From assembly GCA_027017025.1 (NCBI GenBank), contig JALURH010000190.1:1-8962 (forward strand): DNA of 8,962 nucleotides, given 5' to 3'. Positions 1 to 5,329 of the stretch are shown in pieces. The stretch comes from Thermofilaceae archaeon. GTDB taxonomy: Archaea > Thermoproteota > Thermoprotei > Thermofilales > Thermofilaceae. Positions within the stretch are counted from its first letter, which is position 1. Each line of letters opens with the position of its first letter. A program made the position numbers and the translations under genes. The notes under the pieces were generated by a model, which searched no databases, was not told the origin of the DNA, and saw only the letters and a program-made list of their open reading frames with translations.

Positions 1-47
1 ATATAACAAAGTGTGCAGTATATATTATGGGCATTTTGTGGATGGTG

Positions 48-100
48 TAACTGAAGATATCTTGGTTTTTGGGCTGATAACATTAGTATGTAGCTAGTGA
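48..100. repeat. Split direct repeat, copy 1 (left flank of MNT/HEPN cassette)
   Basis: Two blocks recur in the same order at 980-1066. Block A here (48-76) starts with the 18 bases taactgaagatatcttgg and continues into a T5 run and ggctg-like sequence; it contains the 10-bp palindrome aagatatctt. Block B (88-100) is the 13 bases atgtagctagtga. The spacer between blocks is shorter here than in copy 2. In both copies an ATG follows block B within a few bases (106 here, 1075 in copy 2). This suggests that the 5' control region of the downstream peptidase gene was duplicated when the cassette was inserted. The palindrome plus T-run could also act as a terminator for a gene left of the window. 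Confidence 0.75.
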
Positions 101-105
101 GTAAT

Positions 106-180
106 ATGTTCTCCATAGCTATTGTTTTACTTAGTTTAATAGGGGAGCAGTGGCAAACTTATAAACAGAAAATGAACTAG
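106..180 (+). CDS. Possible tiny ORF (24 codons), perhaps a gene remnant
   Basis: An ATG lies just after repeat block B, at the place where the peptidase gene starts in the other repeat copy. It opens a 24-codon frame ending with TAG at 178-180. The predicted peptide begins with a hydrophobic stretch (MFSIAIVLLSLIG) and then turns polar. It resembles a short membrane or signal segment but shows no clear identity to the peptidase N terminus. The promoter of the MNT gene lies inside this frame, which argues against it being an active gene. I list it as a possible start-codon remnant produced by duplication of the peptidase 5' region, not as an established protein. Confidence 0.2.
   Translation: MFSIAIVLLSLIGEQWQTYKQKMN
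158..165 (+). promoter_or_regulatory. TATA box of the MNT gene (leaderless start)
   Basis: The sequence cttataaa is centred about 28 bases upstream of the ATG at 191 and preceded by A-rich bases that could serve as BRE. In archaea transcription starts roughly 25-27 bases from the TATA centre, so the mRNA would begin at or next to the start codon. The bases before the ATG contain no convincing Shine-Dalgarno sequence, which agrees with leaderless translation. Confidence 0.55.
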
Positions 181-190
181 GATATTAGGG

Positions 191-544
191 ATGAAAAAGA
201 GAGCTATTAGTGGAGTAGAAGAGAAAACCTTGGGGAAGATTAAAGAGGCAATACTTGAGATCGCTAAAAGACATGGAGTTGAGGTAGATAAGATAATACT
301 CTTTGGCTCAAGAGCGAGGGGAGACTATGATGAAGATTCTGACTGGGACATACTGGTGGTAACTAAGGAGGAGATCGACGAGAAACTACTAGAGAGGTTT
401 CTAAGGGGGTTGAAGATTAAGCTCTCCATTAAGATGAATATCCCAAACGACATAGTTATAGTCTCCAGGAAATTATATGAAGAGAGGAGAGCTTATGTAG
501 GCGATGTAAGCTACTATGCTTCTATTGAAGGACTGGTACTATGA
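191..544 (+). CDS. MNT-type minimal nucleotidyltransferase, antitoxin of an MNT/HEPN pair
   Basis: This 117-residue protein is a minimal nucleotidyltransferase of the polymerase-beta superfamily, the usual partner of HEPN RNases. The signature GSRARGDYDEDSDWDILVV (residues 39-57) supplies the Gly39-Ser40 motif and the metal ligands Asp51 and Asp53. A third acidic residue is probably Asp87 in NDIVIVS. In characterised HepT/MntA systems the MNT enzyme neutralises the HEPN toxin by AMPylating it; the same role here is inferred from family and neighbour. The length is normal and the active site appears complete. A TATA box about 28 bases upstream supports the ATG at 191 with a leaderless mRNA. 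The stop overlaps the start of the HEPN gene (ATGA at 541-544), so the two are translationally coupled. The partner gene is frameshifted, so this antitoxin may have lost its target. Confidence 0.87.
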   Translation: MKKRAISGVEEKTLGKIKEAILEIAKRHGVEVDKIILFGSRARGDYDEDSDWDILVVTKEEIDEKLLERFLRGLKIKLSIKMNIPNDIVIVSRKLYEERRAYVGDVSYYASIEGLVL

Positions 545-899
545 GCTCCCAAGAATGGATGGAGAAGGGTGACAGGGATCTAAGACTTGCAAAGCTTGCA
601 CTGGAAGACGGTATACACGATTATGCTCTCTTCCACGCTCAGCAGGCTGTAGAGAAGTACTTGAAGGCTTACCTTGTGAGCAAGGATAAGCCTTTCAGGA
701 AAAGGCCACGACATCTTCTATCTACTCAGCTTATGCAGAAAGCTTTAATGAATTATTAAAGCTAAACTTAGAGGTTCTTGAAAGAGCCATAGAGGTTAGG
801 TATCCATCACCCTACTATCCGTTGGAAGAAACTGTTAGCAAAGCAATAATAATTGCAGAAGAAACTAGAGAATTTGTATCGAGGAAACTCGGTATATAG
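541..899 (+). pseudogene. HEPN-domain toxin gene with two frameshifts
   Basis: From the ATG at 541 the frame reads 72 codons to a TAA at 757. The first part, with FHAQQAVEKYLKAYL (about residues 31-45), is typical of the HEPN fold, which forms RNase toxins paired with MNT antitoxins. After KPFRK the true sequence leaves this frame. In the next frame 704-745 reads GHDIFYLLSLCRKL. From 747 a third frame reads NELLKLNLEVLERAIEVRY and continues to TAG at 897-899, ending in KLGI. Removing one A from the A4 run at 700-703 and one T from the T3 run at 744-746 restores a single protein of about 118 residues, the normal HEPN length. Both lesions are one-base gains in homopolymers, so decay and sequencing error are both possible. 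As written, only a C-terminally truncated product would be made. Confidence 0.8.
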
Positions 900-979
900 G
901 CTTTCCCCATGTCCATTCTCTAGAGATGGTCTAGCTTATACACATAGTATAATACCGTATTTATCTGCTAGTTAATCAT

Positions 980-1066
980 TAACTGAAGATATCTTGGGTT
1001 TTTTGGCTGGTAGCTAAATATTTTTCTATACTAGCTTAAGAACGTTAATTAACATGTAGCTAGTGA
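980..1066. repeat. Split direct repeat, copy 2 (right flank of MNT/HEPN cassette)
   Basis: Block A (980-1009) shares its first 18 bases with 48-65 and then has a T6 run and ggctg, closely matching copy 1. Block B (1054-1066) is identical to 88-100. The unit offset is 932 bases for block A and 966 for block B, so the spacer here has gained or retained about 34 bases. This copy contains the likely promoter of the peptidase gene. Block A follows the end of the HEPN gene by about 80 bases, and its palindrome plus T6 run (999-1004) could terminate the cassette transcript. Confidence 0.75.
1045..1052 (+). promoter_or_regulatory. Likely TATA box of the S49 peptidase gene
   Basis: The sequence ttaattaa is centred about 26 bases before the ATG at 1075, the spacing expected for an archaeal leaderless transcript. 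There is no Shine-Dalgarno sequence in aaataaatt just before the ATG. An alternative TATA-like motif (agcttaag, about 1033-1040) would give a short leader of roughly 12 bases. Confidence 0.4.
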
Positions 1067-1074
1067 AATAAATT

Positions 1075-2700
1075 ATGTCATCTCTCTCTACTCGGAGAAA
1101 AGCTATACTAGCGGCAATATTTATACTCGCTTTAACTGCATTCATTGCCGGCTATATATACTATGGGAAGATACCATCGGAGAAGAAAATCATAGGCGTA
1201 ATAGAGGTATATGGCTATATCATATTCGCATCGGACAGAGAGGTCTACCTCAAGGCTATTGAGACCGCATTAAGGAACGAATCTATAGCAGCAGTGGTGG
1301 TAACGGTAGATTCTGGCGGAGGATTAGCTACAACATGTGAGGAAATCTACTCTAGTCTCAGGAAACTCTCCGAGAAGAAACCCGTGGTTATCTCGATATC
1401 AGGTATAGCTGCCTCCGGCGGCTACTATATTGCCTTAGGTGGAGACTACATTATCGCTACATCTAACTCACTTGTAGGCAACATAGGGGTAATATCCTAT
1501 ACTCCACCAATAGTTTTACCGCCAGAGTATATACTGGAGACTGGAGCATTCAAGTATACAGGTTTCTCGACCAGGGAGTTCCCACTAGTCGTAAAAGCGA
1601 TTTTCAGTAATTTCCTTGAGGCGGTGAATGAGAGTAGAGGAGATAAGTTGAATATTACCTACGAGGAGCTAACCTCCGGGAAGCTCTTCCTCGGTAAACA
1701 AGCATTAGAGTTGGGGCTTATCGACAGCATTGGATCATATTTTGATGCCCTTGATAAAGCCGCTGAGTTAGCAGGTATAGAGGAGTACGAGGTGGTTGAT
1801 CTAACTAGGATAGCTAAGAAGGAGCTAGGAATAGCCAAAAGTCTAAGCCCTGGGCAGGAACTATGGGTTAGGTATAGGAAGATACCTGTAGAGTTATTAG
1901 CTAATATCTCTAGGCAACGGCAGGAAATATTCTATATACCTCCCTACATGGTTGAGGGAGACATAAGTATTCGTGAAGCCCTAGGAATAGGGGGTAAGGC
2001 ACTTAGGCAACTAAGTAATATTACGGCTATAAACGCAACAAATAGGGTAGCTATCGATCTATCTCATGAGAACTTTTTCTTCACACCACTCATGATGGAG
2101 TTCTTAACAAAAATTATTGAGGGGGGAGATAAAGTGTACTTCATTACGCAAGATAACCTAGTAGACGTGTTGGAGGAGTCGCCTAAAGCACTAGTTATTT
2201 TCACGCCATTCAAGAACTACGAGAGGAATGAGATAGAGGCTATAAAGAGGTTTGTTACTAACGGTGGGAAACTGTTTTTAGCTCATGACCCATCAGTAAA
2301 CTTACCTACGGGCATAAACCAGGTTGCACAGGAGTTCGGGATAATGTTTGAAACAGGTTACCTGTATAACCCTAGAGTTAATTACGGGGTCTATAGGAAC
2401 ATAGTTGTAGAGGATTTCGCAGAGAGTAATATAACTCGGGGAGTAGAGAGAATAGTTATACTAACTGGGACAGCTGTCTATGGTAATGCGACGGTAATAG
2501 CCTATACGAGCAACGACACGTATCTCTCAATATACTACAGGAAAGATAGGTACCCAGTAATAGTTGAGAAAGGCAGTGTGCTTGCTATAGGTGATATAAC
2601 ATCCATGATGGATCAGTTCCTAGAGCTCGGAGATAACAGGAAGCTACTATATAACATTATCGAGTGGTTGAGAATACCTAAAAAACCTAGAAAGGATTAG
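1075..2700 (+). CDS. Membrane-anchored SppA-like (S49) peptidase fused to a GATase/DUF4350-like domain
   Basis: The 541-residue protein begins with basic residues and one hydrophobic segment (about 10-30), predicting an N-terminal anchor with the body outside the membrane. Residues about 38-245 are an S49 (SppA/protease IV) domain. VDSGGG (78-83) corresponds to the oxyanion region, with Gly where SPGG is usual. ASGGYY (113-118) carries the nucleophile Ser114, and Lys160 is the likely catalytic lysine. SGKLFLGKQALELGLID (201-217) matches the family. Residues about 320-535 form a second alpha/beta domain with NEIEAIKRFVTNGGKLFLA (385-403), resembling the class I amidotransferase-like fold of DUF4350/GldG-type proteins. 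Nine N-glycosylation sequons (for example at 68, 185, 193, 277, 315, 320, 452, 471, 480) fit an exposed location. SppA enzymes degrade leftover signal peptides or membrane protein fragments. The role of the second domain is unknown; it may bind a partner or ligand. It is probably monocistronic. Confidence 0.85.
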   Translation: MSSLSTRRKAILAAIFILALTAFIAGYIYYGKIPSEKKIIGVIEVYGYIIFASDREVYLKAIETALRNESIAAVVVTVDSGGGLATTCEEIYSSLRKLSEKKPVVISISGIAASGGYYIALGGDYIIATSNSLVGNIGVISYTPPIVLPPEYILETGAFKYTGFSTREFPLVVKAIFSNFLEAVNESRGDKLNITYEELTSGKLFLGKQALELGLIDSIGSYFDALDKAAELAGIEEYEVVDLTRIAKKELGIAKSLSPGQELWVRYRKIPVELLANISRQRQEIFYIPPYMVEGDISIREALGIGGKALRQLSNITAINATNRVAIDLSHENFFFTPLMMEFLTKIIEGGDKVYFITQDNLVDVLEESPKALVIFTPFKNYERNEIEAIKRFVTNGGKLFLAHDPSVNLPTGINQVAQEFGIMFETGYLYNPRVNYGVYRNIVVEDFAESNITRGVERIVILTGTAVYGNATVIAYTSNDTYLSIYYRKDRYPVIVEKGSVLAIGDITSMMDQFLELGDNRKLLYNIIEWLRIPKKPRKD

Positions 2701-2787
2701 GCTGTCCATGGTGATACTACGTTTAGAATAGGGTGTACGTAATGGCTGAACCTATACACTACCAACTAAATTTATGGCAGGAAACTA

Positions 2788-3219
2788 CTACTTAATTGTT
2801 TCCAGAACTATAGCTGGGCAAATCTTCTTCACTCCCTTAAGTTTACCTATCTCCTCTAGGATCTTTCTAAGATCGGAGTTATCTCTAGCCCATATTTCAG
2901 CCATAATCATGTGGTCACCTGTAGTTAAGGAAACAGATTTCGTATATTCTCTCTGTGCGAGAGAGTTAGCTACCTCAAGTATGGATTCTGGTTCAGCATC
3001 CATACCTACGAGAGCTACGCTATTATAACCTATCTTGGCTGGGTCGACAACTATAGTATATTTCTTTATTACACCAAGTTCCTCGAGCCTCTTTATCCTC
3101 TTCTTAACTGCTACATCCGTCATACCTATACGCTTAGCTATCTCCGTCATGGTTGTCCTAGCATTACCCATTAGTATCTTTATAATCTGTAGGTCTCTTT
3201 CATCAAGTATTTCGCTCAA
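2788..3219 (-). CDS. Lrp/AsnC-family transcription regulator
   Basis: This is a standard-size Lrp/AsnC regulator. An N-terminal AsnC-type helix-turn-helix (about residues 6-60, with TEIAKRIGMTDVAVKKRIKRL) is followed by a RAM effector and oligomerisation domain (about 65-143, with TGDHMIMAEIWARD). Such proteins form dimers or octamers and often sense amino acids. I prefer the TTG at 3219 (143 residues, MSEILDERDL...) because aggtga at 3230-3225 is then a well-spaced Shine-Dalgarno sequence. A GTG at 3228 would add three residues but would overlap that site. The gene is divergent from the small CxxC gene and convergent with the peptidase gene (87 bases between stops). An inverted repeat just upstream suggests autoregulation. 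Its closeness to an amino-acid dehydrogenase operon makes that operon a candidate target, but this is inference only. Confidence 0.88.
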   Translation of the reverse strand: MSEILDERDLQIIKILMGNARTTMTEIAKRIGMTDVAVKKRIKRLEELGVIKKYTIVVDPAKIGYNSVALVGMDAEPESILEVANSLAQREYTKSVSLTTGDHMIMAEIWARDNSDLRKILEEIGKLKGVKKICPAIVLETIK

Positions 3220-3231
3220 ATTCCTCACCTT

Positions 3232-3250
3232 GCTTAATAAAACACTAAGC
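3232..3250. promoter_or_regulatory. Inverted repeat, possible Lrp autoregulatory operator
   Basis: The arms gctta (3232-3236) and taagc (3246-3250) flank a 9-base AT-rich spacer. The repeat lies 13-31 bases upstream of the preferred Lrp start, between a TATA-like tttttta run (about 3256-3264, complement) and the expected transcription start. Lrp/AsnC proteins commonly bind imperfect AT-rich palindromes of about 13-19 bp at their own promoters, and a protein here would block RNA polymerase. The arms are only 5 bp, so chance is possible. Confidence 0.35.
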
Positions 3251-3345
3251 TAGTTAAAAAATCTATCCAGTTGATTAGACAATAATCATATACAATATAT
3301 CTTTCCGAGGAGAAATATTTTTATTACATAAAATATGGGCTAACC

Positions 3346-3353
3346 TTTTAAAT
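3346..3353 (+). promoter_or_regulatory. TATA box of the small CxxC protein gene
   Basis: The sequence ttttaaat is centred 26 bases upstream of the ATG at 3376, exactly the spacing for a leaderless archaeal transcript. No Shine-Dalgarno sequence precedes that ATG. Confidence 0.55.
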
Positions 3354-3375
3354 CAGCTAAATAAAAGCTATTACG

Positions 3376-3651
3376 ATGAATATCCAGAATAAAGTTCACG
3401 AAGCAATTAAGGATTATAACAAATATAGGGGTATTGAAGCACAAGCAGAGTTAATAAAGATAGATAGAAGTAGAGTCTTAGTCAAAATAGAAGGCATACT
3501 CTGCTACACATGTGGATTCTATGACTGGATAGAGGATCTAAAATACGAGCTTGAGGAGAAGATAAATAGAGAGGTAAGGATAGAGGGGGTTCTCGAAGAG
3601 AGACCGGGGAGATACATCGTTGCACTAGACCTAGGGAACCGAAACTCATAA
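3376..3651 (+). CDS. Small CxxC protein with a NifU C-terminal-like pattern
   Basis: The gene encodes 91 residues, starting at an ATG that a TATA box 26 bases upstream supports as leaderless. The centre reads AELIKIDRSRVLVKIEGILC followed by YTCGFYDW: a beta-hairpin, then a CxxC pair (Cys43 and Cys46), then an amphipathic helix (IEDLKYELEEKI) and a final strand. This order of strands, LxG-x-CxxC and helix resembles the NifU C-terminal domain, an iron-sulfur scaffold with a CxxC, but the residues after CxxC (FYDW) are atypical. It may be a divergent NifU-like scaffold, a zinc or redox protein, or an unrelated conserved crenarchaeal family. It lies beside an operon whose products need several [2Fe-2S] and [4Fe-4S] clusters, which makes a cluster-assembly role attractive but unproven. 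It has no signal peptide or membrane segment. Confidence 0.75.
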   Translation: MNIQNKVHEAIKDYNKYRGIEAQAELIKIDRSRVLVKIEGILCYTCGFYDWIEDLKYELEEKINREVRIEGVLEERPGRYIVALDLGNRNS

Positions 3652-3677
3652 TAGTATACATAATATATTATATAATA

Positions 3678-3742
3678 GTGGTCCGGCAGGATCGCGCCTC
3701 GACAGCCCAGTAATGGGTTGGATGAAAAGGCGCCCGACCATA
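3678..3742 (+). ncRNA. Candidate structured small RNA (possible kink-turn / H/ACA-like)
   Basis: This stretch is strikingly GC-rich between AT-rich flanks and folds on the plus strand. The outer stem pairs 3679-3683 with 3736-3740 (tggtc/gacca). The middle stem pairs 3694-3698 with 3729-3733 (gcgcc/ggcgc). The apical stem pairs 3703-3709 with 3714-3720 and closes a gtaa loop of GNRA type. Next to the apical stem, g3701-a3702 faces g3721-a3722, allowing tandem sheared G-A pairs as in a kink-turn, within an asymmetric internal loop that includes atga. The GNRA loop and G-A pairs exist only on the plus strand. A TATA-like gtatacat at 3654-3661 would start transcription near 3681. Archaeal H/ACA guide RNAs have similar size and a kink-turn, but I cannot fit a clear guide pocket or a 3' ACA, so the class is open. 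It does not fold as a tRNA. Confidence 0.45.
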
Positions 3743-3748
3743 TTCTAC

Positions 3749-3754
3749 AAAAAA
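3749..3754 (-). terminator. T6 run, likely terminator of the dehydrogenase operon
   Basis: On the minus strand a TTTTTT run lies about 10 bases after the stop codon of the last operon gene (TAA at 3766-3764). Archaeal termination depends mainly on T-tracts in the non-template strand, so this is the probable 3' end. The GC-rich foldable element lies just beyond it. Confidence 0.5.
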
Positions 3755-3763
3755 CTTAGAGTA

Positions 3764-5248
3764 TTATTCAAGTACTACACGTATTTTTGCGTCTAGGTCT
3801 TCTTCGTGAAACTTAAAGGACACTATTCCATGGAACCCCGATAAATCAATTAAATTTTTCCCGGTTTTTAACCTATATTCTGTTCTCTCAGCTGAGAGAG
3901 GCGGCAGGGAGAAATCATACTCATAAATATCTAGTATGTTATCCCTGCTTGCTTTAATCTCAAGTAGTTTTTCCCTATAGCCCCATAGTGGTATACCTCC
4001 CCATACTCCCTCAGCAACCCTCTCACCCGGTATGCTAAACATTACTGGCGGAGGCCTCCTCAATAATATGTCTTGGCTAATTGCTGTTATCCCCCTACTA
4101 CCCACATCTATTGGTGTAGCATCATCTGCACCAAGATTAGCAACAGTACTAAAACCTAAGAGTATCTTAGAGCCTACAGTCTCTATAGATGTTATACGTG
4201 CACCAAATGCTCCAACAATCCTAGCCATAGGTGGAGTAATATAGAGAAGAATAGTTGGTCCAACAATAGTATTAAATGCTTTAGTCATTTCCCTCTCAAT
4301 CTCATCCCTCGGGTGGATTAATCCATGGGTATAGGAGTTAAATGCTACAAGTACTCCTCCCCCCACAGGTAACGCAACTGTCCTTGTGGGAGCGTAGCCA
4401 GATACAACGAAATCGAATAACCTAATAAACCTCGGTTCCTCCTCTTCTGGGCTAATAGGGTTCCCCACGATCACCCCTCCCTTAACGAAGTGGAAGTATC
4501 TACCAAAAGCCGATGTAGCGCAACCAGATAGCGGCCATCCCACGCTGAATCCATCAACAGCTATCCTAGAGAAATCATCTATCAAGTATTTAGTCCATTT
4601 ACCTGTAACTAGATCTAAGCACTGTATTCCCTCAACCCCTCTCCTCCAAGTTCTCTGGATATCGAAACAAGCATAATCCAGGTATATCGATCCCTTGAGC
4701 CCCGGATCGCTACTTAGGATCTCGTACTCCCCTGTACGTCTATCAATAGAATATATACCTAGGTTCTCGTGGCCATCTGCTCTACCAACAACTAGTCTAT
4801 CATTGATAGGGTCATATATTATCTCGGATACTTCTCCAGCCCACCTACTTTCATGCCTTATAGTATCGCTCCAGAGAAGCTCAACCCTATCCTCCCTTAT
4901 ATCGTAGCTGTGAACATGGCTATACTTGTCGTAGAAAAGTATCTTCCCGCCCCTATTCACTCTACCCCCATACTTAGCTGGAGCGTGGACCCATCCACCA
5001 AAGTATATTGTATCATCAACAACATCTACTGCATTATACGTGTCTCCACCAGACCTAGGTCCTTTCCCACCAATATACTCAAACCTATAAACTCTTTCAC
5101 CATCCTCCCTAACGAAATGCGCCTCAGCCTCAAATGCTAACGTAAAGTATAGTGTCCCCCTATGGTATCTTAAACCGAAGATGCCTCCGGAACCCCATTC
5201 GGGACCATACCTCGGCGGGAAACGGTAGAGTTTTTCGAGAACTCCCAT
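3764..5248 (-). CDS. DUF2139-like protein of unknown function, last gene of the dehydrogenase operon
   Basis: The 494-residue protein looks cytosolic, with no signal peptide or membrane helix. Its N-terminal block FPPRYGPEWGSGGIFGLRY (10-28) and overall size match what I recall of DUF2139, an archaeal family without known function; I could not check this by search. Many short beta-strand segments with Asp, Gly and Arg turns (for example DRLVVGRADGHENLGIYSID, 150-169, and ILLYITPP further on) suggest a beta-propeller-like fold. No catalytic motif is recognisable. The ATG at 5248 is well supported by aggtgg at 5258-5253. The gene follows the flavoprotein gene after 63 bases on the same strand. 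A TATA-like actatatta at about 5296-5288 could provide an internal promoter. The position suggests a role linked to the amino-acid dehydrogenase, such as a periplasm-independent scaffold, substrate sensor or second enzyme, but none can be chosen. Confidence 0.8.
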   Translation of the reverse strand: MGVLEKLYRFPPRYGPEWGSGGIFGLRYHRGTLYFTLAFEAEAHFVREDGERVYRFEYIGGKGPRSGGDTYNAVDVVDDTIYFGGWVHAPAKYGGRVNRGGKILFYDKYSHVHSYDIREDRVELLWSDTIRHESRWAGEVSEIIYDPINDRLVVGRADGHENLGIYSIDRRTGEYEILSSDPGLKGSIYLDYACFDIQRTWRRGVEGIQCLDLVTGKWTKYLIDDFSRIAVDGFSVGWPLSGCATSAFGRYFHFVKGGVIVGNPISPEEEEPRFIRLFDFVVSGYAPTRTVALPVGGGVLVAFNSYTHGLIHPRDEIEREMTKAFNTIVGPTILLYITPPMARIVGAFGARITSIETVGSKILLGFSTVANLGADDATPIDVGSRGITAISQDILLRRPPPVMFSIPGERVAEGVWGGIPLWGYREKLLEIKASRDNILDIYEYDFSLPPLSAERTEYRLKTGKNLIDLSGFHGIVSFKFHEEDLDAKIRVVLE

Positions 5249-5303
5249 GTTTCCACCTAGACATTTGTTAAGGGGGAGAGGAACCTAATATAGTATGTGA
5301 TGT

Positions 5304-5329
5304 AAAGCTGGTTAACCAATAACAGCTTT
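5304..5329 (-). other. Inverted repeat over the stop codon of the flavoprotein gene
   Basis: Perfect 7-bp arms aaagctg (5304-5310) and cagcttt (5323-5329) enclose a 12-base loop that contains the TAA stop of the pdhB-like gene. A nested 10-bp palindrome tggttaacca lies at 5309-5318. In the mRNA this gives a hairpin between the four dehydrogenase genes and the DUF2139-like gene. No T-run follows, so it is not an obvious terminator; processing, partial attenuation or a protein site are alternatives. Confidence 0.35.

Noticed and set aside
327..342. atgatga and ctga resembling C and D boxes of a guide RNA
   Set aside because: They lie inside the conserved active-site codons of the MNT gene and are only 5 bases apart, too close for a guide.
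2731..2760. Inverted repeat gtgta/tacac between the convergent peptidase and Lrp genes as a shared terminator
   Set aside because: The arms are 5 bp with a long loop and there is no T-run on either side, so support is too weak.
2774..3253. Plus-strand frames opposite the Lrp gene
   Set aside because: They are antisense to a clear Lrp/AsnC protein, have hydrophobic low-information content and no ribosome site.
3678..3742. tRNA gene interpretation of the GC-rich element
   Set aside because: No TTCGA arm, no anticodon-loop arrangement and no acceptor stem of proper length can be formed.
4032..5140. Plus-strand frames opposite the DUF2139-like gene
   Set aside because: They are shadows of a long, well-started minus-strand gene and show no family features.
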